Below, in pieces: positions 47,861-57,515 of a DNA stretch of 64,000 bases; the stretch's first letter is position 1, and the number at the start of each line of letters is the position of its first letter. A model generated the notes under the pieces. That model searched no databases. It was not told the origin of the DNA and worked only from the letters and a program-made list of their open reading frames with translations. Both the position numbers and the translations under genes were made by a program. Source of the stretch: Isoetes taiwanensis (taxonomy: Eukaryota > Streptophyta > Lycopodiopsida > Isoetales > Isoetaceae). The stretch lies in the NCBI GenBank assembly GCA_021234155.1, contig JAJEKV010000006.1:7160435-7224434 (forward strand), written 5' to 3'.

Positions 47861-48300
47861 AATATGTAGCAAAATAACAGGGGGTTCCAGGGGGATTTGA
47901 TATAGATATAATTCTTGAAACCATAGACCATATCCCTAAAACAATTCAATGGGTTACTATTAAAAAAAACATGGATTTAAGATAAAAAATAGTCACATTA
48001 GCTCACTGGTTAGATTGGTTAAAGTAGTCTTATTAGGACATTGAGTTATTTTGGTAGAGGCTCGAATCCCCGTATTTCATATTCTAAAACCTTAAGCGAA
48101 ACCGTATAGAGGCTCGATATACTATCAAAACCTTAGGCAAACTCGTATTTGACATCTTAAAATCATAGGCGTCCCCAATCATAAATCAGCATAATCGAAA
48201 CGAGAGGTGTCCAGAGGCTTCAACATACAGTCTGGGCCGTAGGATCGACAGATCCGGCGACTATGGTAGTCCGGGGTGCACCCCGTTTAGAATATGTAGC
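47861..48300 (+). mobile_element. Short insertion with 10-bp TSD and tRNA-like boxes
   Basis: The 420 bp at 47871-48290 are flanked by exact AATATGTAGC repeats (47861-47870 and 48291-48300). They are absent from copy A, which has an empty site at about 10480. Inside, TAGCTCACTGGTTAG (about 48000) and GGCTCGAATCCCC (about 48059) match tRNA A and B boxes, which suggests a SINE. The ends (CAGGGGGTTCC and GGGTGCACCCCG) are weakly inverted, so a MITE is an alternative. It lies in an intron of the UBP6 fragment. Confidence 0.65.
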
Positions 48301-48310
48301 CCTTCAGCAG

Positions 48311-48527
48311 CGGTGGTGAAGGATTTGTTTGGCGTTGAGTTATCTCGTAAGTATGTCCAATCTGCCTGTGACTTTGAACATATCTGTGGCCACTCATTTA
48401 CTTTTTGGGTTATGACAGATTGAAATGTTCAAAAATTGAAGAAGAGACCAGTGAGGTAGAAAATGTGTATACATTAAAATGTCACATCTCTTCAGATGTC
48501 AATCATCTCTATGATGGATTAAAGCGG
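48311..48527 (+). pseudogene. UBP6: UBP6-like deubiquitinase exon fragment
   Basis: Exon 48311-48350 reads VVKDLFGVELSRK with donor GTATGT. Exon 48419-48527 reads LKCSKIEEETSEVENVY, then LKCHISSDVNHLYDGLKR, with a following GTGTGC. Spliced, they match the UBP6/UBP7/USP14 family, ubiquitin-specific proteases that bind the proteasome. They come from the middle of the catalytic domain, before the FVRFFWKRE segment. Neither the N-terminal ubiquitin-like domain nor the catalytic boxes are present. Unbroken but partial. Confidence 0.72.
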
Positions 48528-48606
48528 GTGTGCTTTATGCCAATGTATTGTGATATTTGTAGACATGTTAATATTTATCTTGCAATGAATTACTATAATA
48601 TGTTTG

Positions 48607-50284
48607 ACCAAATGAGAAATCATTGTCTTGATTTATCTAATAGAAATTGCAGATTCATAGCATTTTTGCATCTTGAAATTTGTCTACCATAATGAAGCGT
48701 CTGTAACTTAGCATATGTGATTTGCATTGTCCTGATTGCTGTAGACATTTTGAGAATCCCTATTCACACAATACTATATTCAGCCGCTCCACGGTCACAA
48801 ATGAACAATTTGGGCAAAATCAAGTTCAACTAATATAACGTTAGCATAATCAACAAAACTTGTGAAGCTTGCAACATTTTTAGCTTGGATGTAAATGTAA
48901 GGTAGAGGGTAGGCTACATGAATAAATATTGGACGTAAAAATAAGGTTAAGGGTAGGGTAAATTGTGCTTAGACTCGGTGTAAAAGTATGGAATCAGGTA
49001 TTCTGCTTCGACAACACAAGACTGTATACATAGGGGTTTCTATGGAGGGCGAGCTGTATACATAGGGGTTTCTTCCGACCTGAAGCACGCACATGTCATA
49101 TGCTCCTAACATAGAGGTGAACCCTCCGGGAAATATAGTTCCTTTCCCCAATGCTTTAGGATAAGAAGAATACGATGCCCAATCTGCCATCGTTCAAGGG
49201 GCAATCTTGACCGTTAAACAGAGAGAGCGAATCACAGCCGTCCGATCTAGGGCGTGGTCCATTACTTGCGCTATAACATTAACATTGTAATATAAAGATA
49301 AACAGCCTATTATATAATCCACTTGGATATTGTTACTAGCAAATGAATTTTGGATATTCGTGGAATTATCTCTCGTGGCATGTTCTAATGGCTCTAGCTT
49401 CTAAATAAACTAAATTACCTCGTACATACAAAAAGGTAAATAACACTTTTCTTACATTTGATTTACCATATGAAGCCAACCTTGGGATAAACTTTGAATG
49501 TCGTATAAAAGGTAATTTTATCTTTAATGACGATCCAGTTGTAGATATGTATCCAAATAGTGAACCGCTTAAGGATTGTGGATAAAGGAATGTTTAAAAC
49601 AAAATATATTTTTACAATTAGAGTGCATGGCTTAAAAGCTCTTGTTATGAGGTATTACATATACTTTTGTTTGAAAAAAAATTGGTATATATAACCCATG
49701 AGATCTCCACATGAAATTGGGCCTATTTATAAATAGTATGAACCATTCATATACCATTTTGGATCAAGAATGGATGATTAAGACTGAACTCACTTTTTTA
49801 CCAACTTTATTCAGTGGTTGAGATTGAGATAAAACTTTGTTGAGCCATTATTGAAAAAATTGATTTGTATTACCATGATTAACTAATGGACCTTGGTCCA
49901 CTATTGATGACCCTCCCCTAATTGTCGCGCTAAATGTTTCACATGAAATGATAATAATCTTTTAATGAAAAAGTACCCTCATTTTACCTTCAATTAGAGC
50001 TAGGTAAAGACAAATGAATTATGCCAATGTTAGAACAAAGAGGATTCATTGGCATCAGGTGTGTAACCCATCTACATGATGTAGAGAAGGAAACTTTTTA
50101 TCCTATTTCTATATATGGATTGTTCAACAAGAGGAACTATAGTTGATTTTGAAAATCCATATAGGGGGGTTGCTTTTGTCCATCCTCTCCATGTAGATGG
50201 CAATTGGAAGTTTGATCTAGTGGTAGCACATTAGTGTAGATACAGATCGGTGTCGACAAATCTATTAGGTGCACTAAAGTTTTG
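48607..50284. other. AT-rich DNA, no gene seen
   Basis: A 21-bp segment containing TGTATACATAGGGGTTTCT is repeated at about 49022 and 49053. Otherwise no supported feature. Confidence 0.5.
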
Positions 50285-50565
50285 GGGGAGGGACGCAATA
50301 AGCAATGCTAGTGTGGTATGTGCATCTCACAGTTCAAGCATTAATACAAGGTGATTGGAAGAAGGACCCAATGACTCGCCGAAAGTGTGTTGTGCATGCG
50401 TGTCTTATAGATCAATTGGTTGTGCATTAATGCAAGATGATTTGGAAGGATCCAATGAACAATGTTAGTGTAGTGTGTGCATAGATTGGGGAAGGACCCA
50501 ATGAGCCAATGTTGTTAGTATAGTGCTTGTGCCTCATAGTCTAGCTAGTCTCCATGGTGGATATT
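50285..50565. repeat. Degenerate minisatellite, about 45-85 bp units
   Basis: About four units each begin with a GGACCCAATGA-like core (50290, 50366, 50452, 50495) followed by a GTGTGTGCAT-like part. Confidence 0.6.
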
Positions 50566-52035
50566 AAAAAAAAGAAAAAAGGATAATGACAATCCTTATT
50601 GCACTATCCTTATTGTTTTTTTTGGTTCATTGGATCCAAGCATGATTCCATGAATATGCCAAATGAAGGGCTGCAGAATTTCCACATCAGACCCACGTAT
50701 AAATGTGCGCACCCCATACGGCTATTATATGTACATACATACATGGTATACTTCAATCTATACAGACAAAAAATGCATGAAGACCATTGCATTCACAAAA
50801 GAGAGATAGGAACAAAGGAGAGTGAAGAACAAATGAGAAGAATTTAGAGTGAAGAGCTCGCATTTACTGAGAGCGTGACATAGCACAAAGAGCACTGCAA
50901 TTTCAGCAGAAAGTACATGCTTGAACAACGAAACCGAGCAAAGTGAGTTCCCAAATTTGGCCGAAACTCAGCAAAATATCTTCCCAATTTTGGCCGAGGA
51001 AGATCGTACATACTAATCTTGCTCGAGGTCCTGGTCTATCCTGCTTATCTCCACCCGAGCCAGCAACAATCCTTGGAAACGATAGCCACAGCTAGAAACC
51101 GAGTACTTATCTATCCAAACTCCAGGAAACTCCAACAGGAAACTCCAGGAAACTCCAGTAAGAATCGGCCACAACTCCAGCTCGCAGCTTCTCAGGTGCA
51201 AACTTTATCAGGCGCCAGAAGCTTCTCACAGGCGCCAGAAGCTTCTCACCGGTTGTTCTCAGGTGCAGAGCTCCTCAGGTCTGGCCATGCTCGGACTTCT
51301 CAGCTTCCCGCCATGCTCGGATGGCAGCCGTCACGACAACTGCCACAATTAGCCAACGTCCATTTTTTTTACCAAAACCCTAATATTTTTCGCCAAACCA
51401 CTGACAAAATCATAGTAAGAAATAAAACCCTCACCCTACCACAATCATTGTAAGAGATAATTTGCAAACCTTATTAAGTACATCCCTCCCCATGCTAGAA
51501 TAATGAGCATCGATCATTTGGGCTTGATTTTGGATCTAATGTAACTTTTGAGAATCTAGATCTAGAATAGCCAAATAAAGTGCATGGCTGTGAAGTGAAG
51601 TGACCCTCCCTCCAACCCCGTAGAACACACACGCGCGCGCATACACACACACATGCACACATCCATGCCCAACACGCACACATGCACGCACGCGGCACAC
51701 ACACACAAAACATATCCTCTTTTTATCTTTTCTTTTTTTGTTTAACTCACCCTCCATCACATCGTTGTATACAAGAAGTGTATAGGTAGCTCAATTGTGG
51801 AAATATCTTGGGAATAGACAAAGGTAAGAAACAAAAAGTTTATAGGTAGCTAAATATTGGAAATGTCTTGGAAATAGACACAAGTAAACGTCATGAAATG
51901 TGCAATAGGATCTTCCTTTTTTTGGGGGAGTTGGTGGCGCACTAAAGGGAGGATAATGTAAGCAAGGACGTAAGAGGCATCTTAAGTACAAGGATAAAGC
52001 GGGGGCAGCAGTAAGGTAAGAGCTAAAAAAAAAAA
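50566..52035. other. No supported gene; simple repeats
   Basis: A 144-codon ORF (51019-51453) is built largely of short tandem duplications (CAGGAAACTCCA near 51120-51160; GGCGCCAGAAGCTTCTCAC near 51208-51250), so I do not call it. A CA/CG-rich microsatellite lies at about 51625-51712 and a poly-A run ends at 52036. Confidence 0.55.
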
Positions 52036-52188
52036 ATGGTCTACTTCATCTTGTTATGGCCCTTCCTTATAATTATCATAATAGCGCTGGTTGCATGCTG
52101 CGCATTTGCTGCCTTCGGACGAAAATGGAGCTCTCAAAATTCACCCTACCCTGCCCCTCCTCCTGGGTACCCTATCCGGGAGCCCTGA
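52036..52188 (+). CDS. Candidate 50-residue single-pass membrane microprotein
   Basis: ATG 52036 opens a 50-codon frame. Residues 2-26 are strongly hydrophobic (FLIIIIIALVACC), followed by a basic GRK and a short proline/tyrosine tail (SPYPAPPPGYP). The layout is a membrane anchor with a proline-rich tail on one side, as in several small plant membrane proteins; no family is assigned. It follows a poly-A run directly, and no TATA box is obvious nearby. Confidence 0.35.
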   Translation: MVYFILLWPFLIIIIIALVACCAFAAFGRKWSSQNSPYPAPPPGYPIREP

Positions 52189-53797
52189 TCATTTCAATGT
52201 TGCGCAAATTCTTGTATATAAAATAATCTGATTTGTTACCCTTTGTATATGACGATCATGGAAATAAGATTTGTCTTTCCTCTGTTTTAATAATTTTTGA
52301 ACTTTTGCAGCTTGTTTAGTCTTCTAACTTGCGGTTTCTAATTACAATTACATCCATATATTCTACTATTTCAAATTGATAGAAATATGATTTATTTTGT
52401 TAGTTCAATCCTTTCTCTACGAGCCATAACATTTATTCAAGAATGTTGATCTCAAGGAGTATATATTTATCCCAAGTATTGGCAAACTAACAAAATCAAA
52501 AGCGGCGGTCGAGGAAGAAACAATATTATAGCTTCAACATACATTTTCTTCCCCTTATTGAAGTTGTTTTAGAAGCTTGAGATAAAGATAGTACGCTTTT
52601 TTGAAGTATTGGATTCCCATATAATTTGATGCTCATCGATAGAAGCTCAAGATCCAACATGAGCATGACTATAAGCAACTCACTTATTTAGCATGATCAT
52701 TTTTGTTTTAGTTACAAGTACATTGAGGTTAAGTAAACGTATAGCTTCTTCCAATATAATTGGTTAGACTAAATTGCATATTAATGCTTTACGCTTTAGT
52801 TCAATACACGGTCATATACATGAGCCAAATGATATAGCATTCCTTCACAAAACTACTATTGATATACCTTCATCTAATGTTAATGGAAATATTGCTTTAA
52901 TGGTCTACATGGGGGCTTTAACTAATTTGTTATCAATTCGTATTCAAGCTTGCAGGGGTGGGGGTGGGGACTGGTGCCAGTAGGGGCTTCTCTAGCTCTG
53001 CGACAATAAGGAGACTAGTTGTCATTCATCTATAGTACAGAAGTTAGAAACATTTCAAGAAAAGTAGACAATACATGTGGGCAAGATTTGTGTCAGATGA
53101 ACTTCCATTTGGATAGTGAAAGAGACACCAACTTCTATACTTTTTTCTTTTTTGATGAAAGGGAATTTTTAATTACTCAACAAAGAAGAGTGCGTATAAG
53201 CGTCAAGGCAGCGTGCAAATTTTTGGAGGGTTTTTTTGGGAAGGGTTTAGAGGGCTTCCTTGTATACAAATGATTTATAGACAAAATGTTCTAGGTTTTC
53301 GTTGGTTCACTTGTTTAGAGTTGACTCTCCAATGTATACCTATATCATGTATTTACATTTCATAAAGCACCACATTTATCATGTTTCTAAGGGGTTACAC
53401 AGAAATTGCATGAAGTGTTGTAGAAATAAAACCATATATGTAAAATTTAAATGTGAAATAGATAAAAGAAATATAAAATATTAACTAGTGGTAGTGCAGG
53501 CTTGGGGCAAAGGCTGGTGGGGGGTGGAAGACAAGAGGGAGATTGGAGAGACTAAAAAAATTTGGTGGGGGGGTGGAAGACAAGAGGGAGATTGGAGAGA
53601 CTAAAAAAATTAGAGCAGAAACAGATGTTATTATGGAGGGAAAAATTTATCCACACGTTGGATAAAAACACAGGTTATGTATGACATTGAATTGACTGCG
53701 ACTAGTCAAATGCATTTAGGTAAAGATTCTGTTGATATTAAATGGCATACTATTGGTAACTTCATAGGCCATCATCATCTGTTTAAATTACATTGTA
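52189..53797. other. AT-rich DNA with a 47-bp tandem duplication
   Basis: GTGGAAGACAAGAGGGAGAT and the following 27 bp are repeated at about 53525 and 53573. Short ORFs (52774-52983, 53019-53273) are not recognisable. Confidence 0.5.
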
Positions 53798-54445
53798 ATG
53801 CCACTCATGCTAACTTTGAATGTCTTTCTGCTAGATTACATGATGAGCCTTAGCAGAGATTTTAACACGTCTGTTGAGCCAGCTGAATACAGACTCTTCC
53901 CAGGCCAGAGACTAGTGCATGATATTCAGTACACAGAGAATGATATGTGGAGAGGCCTAGTCAGAGGTGTTACAGATATTGATATACCAGATATCCCAGA
54001 TCATGAAATAGATTGGGCCATGGAATTTTGCAGGAGTACCTATCTAATGGTGCAGTTATGGTGGTTCATGGAAAGTAATAGCAGAAGAATGACAGACCAG
54101 CAATTCCAGTTCTACAGAGAGTGCTACTATCATCACAGATGCTTGGCAGATGCATATGGCACTTTGATCATACTGATGTCTACAACCAACTCTGACACCC
54201 TGATTCAAGAACTGAACTGGGGAAATGGAAACACTCTTATTTTGCAGCCACACTTCCAAGTCAACTATGACTACCTTCACAACTATCATTTTCACCCATA
54301 TCCTTGGTCATTTTCCAAACCTTCAACTATTCCCTATCACACTCCCTCCACGTTCTCTTCACCTGTTTTACATTTCATCTGCTGCAGGAACATCAACAGG
54401 ATTTGCAGGATTTTGTCATCAGAATGCTACCTCACACAAAGTTGA
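53798..54445 (+). CDS. Unrecognised 215-codon ORF
   Basis: An open frame that may begin at the ATG pair near 53839, after a TTTCTGCTAG acceptor-like site. It contains HDIQYTENDMWRGLVRGV and the repeated IDIPDIPDHEIDW, and is rich in W, Y and H (HNYHFHPYPWSF). Codon use looks coding. A second frame from 54390 to 54603 (LQEHQQDLQDFVIRMLPHT) follows a CTGCAG acceptor-like site, so a spliced or frameshifted second exon is possible. It is followed by an AATTAATG/poly-A-rich stretch (54650-54715), so a retrocopy is another option. No family recognised. Confidence 0.4.
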   Translation: MPLMLTLNVFLLDYMMSLSRDFNTSVEPAEYRLFPGQRLVHDIQYTENDMWRGLVRGVTDIDIPDIPDHEIDWAMEFCRSTYLMVQLWWFMESNSRRMTDQQFQFYRECYYHHRCLADAYGTLIILMSTTNSDTLIQELNWGNGNTLILQPHFQVNYDYLHNYHFHPYPWSFSKPSTIPYHTPSTFSSPVLHFICCRNINRICRILSSECYLTQS

Positions 54446-54892
54446 GAAATTTTGACTCAAGGATGGTACTACTAAGGAACAACAATGCAGATTTCAAGCC
54501 TCCAGCAAGGCTGATCTCTACTTTAAATTTTGGACACATTCAGACTGTTTGCTACAGCTGTAGCATTTCTTTTGAATATGTTAAATATGCTTGCATGTTT
54601 TAATCTGGGTGGCCAAATTAATGGCTCACTTAACTTCTTGTACCTTTTTCTATAATTAATGAAAAAAACCCCATTCTCTCTCAAAAAAAAAAAAATAAAT
54701 AAAAAAAAATAGAGCAGATAACAAAGAAAAATGTAGGAAATTTTGGTAGTTAGTGATGCATGAAAGAGAAAAATGTGGACGATCTATATTACAAGTCTCC
54801 ATTGTCCTCTTTCTAGGTAAGTCTTTATCCGTTCTAACTTGATTTTATGTATTGATGCAACAAACATAAAGTTTGCAGAATCATCTTGATAT

Positions 54893-56134
54893 TGCCTATT
54901 TGGGTTTTTCACATAACCTATTTTTGAGGTTTTCTAATGAACCTATTTTTGAGGTTTTCTAATGATTTGCCACGCATAAAAATCTCCTATTTTTGATAAG
55001 ACCCCCTTTTCTTTTCCAACCCAAATTTTGTAAAAACTTTTGCAAACCCTAATGGAGAATTTCTTTCTAGAAAAAGACTATTTGAATAAATGCTCAGAAA
55101 AAATTCCAGGAAGTTTTCCGGTTAAAATTTGCAGTTTGCTTTGTACTTTTCAGGATGAAATCTAGATTTTCATAGGCCCCTTCCACCTAGCTTAAGTTAT
55201 AATGGAAATAAACTTTGTTAAGCTTTTATATCGAGACGGGCAGGTGGATTGGGGAGCCCCGCCAGATGTGCCTCGTCTGTCTTTGTCAAGCGGGTGCCAT
55301 TGAGGATGAGTCTCACACTTTCCGAGTTGCCAGTTGCGTTGGTCGGATCCGGGGCGGATATGCTCCCCTTAGTACGGCCGGACTTGCCCTTACATTTCTT
55401 TGATGAACACACCGTCGACGTGCCACCGGGTCGCATATTCGGGAGGTACTGGACTGCGAGGTCACATTTTCCCCCTTTGGCGCTTTCGATGATTAGATTA
55501 GGCAGTGCGGTGCATGATTTGTATATATTTGGGTGTTTCGCATTTTGTATGTTAGTTTGTCGGCCAGGCCGATTGCGCCGCCGCGGTTTTTCCCCTCGAA
55601 AACCGCCGAGTGTAGGGGTTTTTAATCCGCAAGAATCCGCCACGCATTTTTTGTATTGGGTCCCATAGACCGATTGGTCTCTGTGGACGATAAAAGTACC
55701 TTCCTTCCTTCCTTCCTTCCCACATTGGCAATAACTACACTTGGGTTGCCTTACATGTCTAATGAAGTTGACTGTAAGGGAAACCCTCAAAAGATACTTG
55801 AGGTAGACTTGCTTCTCTCTATCAAAATATCAGGCGGATCAATTCAAGAGAGAGGAACACCTCTCTTGTTCAAGTTGGATTGGAGCAACCTAATTGAAGA
55901 ATCATAAAGGTGAACTTTCTTGTTCAAGTAAGTGAAACTTACTTGGAGGATCATAACGACTTACTTCTCAAAAGAGATTTGGGGTGATCAAACTTGAGAA
56001 AGGAAGGACTAATGCACTTTTCAAAAGGCGATCGATGATTAGCTTTGAAAATCAGGCTAAGGGCGATCGAGGATGATCGATCATGAGAAGGGAAGGGTTG
56101 ATATGACACAAAGCTCATGGAGTGGTCCATGGTG
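54893..56134 (+). repeat. Tandem duplication, copy 1 (interrupted)
   Basis: It matches 56407-57200: GCCTATTTGGGTTTTT..., then CACATTGGCAATAACTACAC..., ending AGTGGTCCATGGTG. Copy 1 is split by a LINE 3' end at 55231-55720. The spacer 56135-56406 has no gene. Confidence 0.85.
55231..55720 (+). mobile_element. LINE 3'-end insertion
   Basis: It is present only in copy 1 of the tandem duplication. It opens with the C-terminal Cys/His-rich end of a LINE ORF2 (WIGEPRQMCLVC and IEDESHTF), continues as a GC-rich 3' UTR, and ends in a (CTTC)n tail (about 55700-55719). It is severely 5'-truncated, as is usual for LINE insertions. The overlapping 190-codon minus-strand ORF is a shadow. Confidence 0.75.
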
Positions 56135-56406
56135 TAGCAACTCCTATAGCATTTGCGGCAGTGTCGATAGCAGGACTCGGAGGGGTTGCAGCAGCGTGAT
56201 GCAACATGTATATGACCTCATCGTTTGCCAGTGAGAAGAATCACATCTCCAAATGAAAAATAGCACAACCAAGCATCCTGGATGTCCTGCCATACCATTG
56301 CTCGACCATCGCCCTGAAAAGCAAGGTAAAAAAAAAAAAAACCAAGCAAAATAGTTCCGTAGAATTAAAAGAACGTGCCTTTTGGCATCGGCCTATTTGG
56401 TGATTC

Positions 56407-57200
56407 TGCCTATTTGGGTTTTTTACATAATCTATTTTTGAGGTTTTCTAATGATTTGCCACGCTTAAAAATCTCCTATTTTAGATAAAATCCCCTTTTT
56501 TTCCAACCAAATTTTTGTAAAAACTTTTGCAAACCTTAATGGAGAATTTCTTTTTAGAAAAAGACTATTTAAGTAAATGCTCAGAAAAAATTTGAAGAAG
56601 TTTTCTGGTTAAAATTTGCAGATTTCTTTTACTTTTCAGGATGAAATCTAGATTTTCATAGGCCCCTTCCACCTAGCTTAAGTTATAATGGAAATAAACT
56701 TTGTTAAGCTTTTATAGTTTGTCCCACATTGGCAATAACTACACTTGGGTTGGCTTACGTGTCTAATGAAGTTAACTGTAAGGGAAACCCTCAAAAGATA
56801 CTCGAGGTAGACTTGCTTCTCTCTACCCCCTCAAAAGATACTTGAGGTAGACTTGCTTCTCTCTATCAAAACATCAGGCGGATCAATTCTAGAGAAAGGA
56901 ACACCTCTCTTGTTCAAGTTGGATTGGAGCAACCTAATTGAAGAATCATAAAGGTGAACTTTCTTGTTCAAGTAAGTGAAACTTACTTGGAGGATCAGAA
57001 CGACTTACTTCTCAAAAGAGATTTGGGGTGATCAAACTTGAGAAAGGAAGGACTAATGCACTTTTCAAAAGGCGATCGATGATTAACTTTGAAAAGAGAG
57101 AAATGTTAGTTTACTTTCAGGCTAAGGGCGATCGAGGATGATCGATCATGAGAAGGGAAAGGGTTGATATGACACAAAGCTGGGGGAGTGGTCCATGGTG
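56407..57200 (+). repeat. Tandem duplication, copy 2
   Basis: The uninterrupted copy, with a small internal duplication of the segment containing GATACTYGAGGTAGACTTGC (near 56796 and 56832) and a short extra piece near 57095. It lies just upstream of HOS1. Confidence 0.85.
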
Positions 57201-57515
57201 AAAGGGCTAAGGAACAAGGGGCAAGTTTTACATCGGAGCCTATAAACATTGGATTGCGTTACCGACAAATGGGGTAATCTCTAAGGATGACCTAAAAAGC
57301 ATCTAAATGTCAAAAGGAATTTTCACATTATAGTATCCTTGGAATATGTTTAGAATATTCCCGCACCCACGGTTTGCACAAGAAACACAAAACACAAGAA
57401 AAGAGAAAAAGGAAAAGGCTTGCCGAACCCTGTGTCTTATGCGTTAAACCCCTGTTTTCTTGAGCTGAAGCCCTATTTCCTAGTGTCTTACTTCTACGCA
57501 CTTGGGATATCAGAG
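57201..57515 (+). promoter_or_regulatory. HOS1 upstream region with minimal uORF
   Basis: It is A-rich just before the gene (about 57380-57420). ATG CGT TAA at 57439-57447 would be a two-codon upstream ORF if transcription starts before it. No clear TATA box. Confidence 0.35.

Larger units (their letters stand above)
43619..48606 (+). repeat. Segmental duplication copy B
   Basis: The better-preserved copy of the segment also found at 1-4064 plus 10267-10796, in the same orientation. It contains the methyltransferase-like 3' end, then PRP4-like and UBP6-like exon fragments, all on the plus strand. From 44350 to 46780 no gene can be assigned; a short open piece at 45801-45986 is unrecognised. 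From 47034 to 47860 I also see nothing certain. Confidence 0.85.

Noticed and set aside
48000-48075. Genuine tRNA gene
   Set aside because: A and B boxes are present, but no acceptor or anticodon stem can be formed, and it lies within a TSD-flanked insertion.
43619-48606. Helitron with defined ends
   Set aside because: Gene-fragment content fits, but I found no CTRR end with hairpin at 48606 or 10796, and the left end is outside the window for copy A.
51019-51453. 144-codon ORF as a gene
   Set aside because: It consists largely of short direct duplications and shows no domain; chance extension of an open frame is more likely.
55218-55790. 190-codon minus-strand ORF
   Set aside because: Antisense to the LINE 3' end and its tail; no features of its own.
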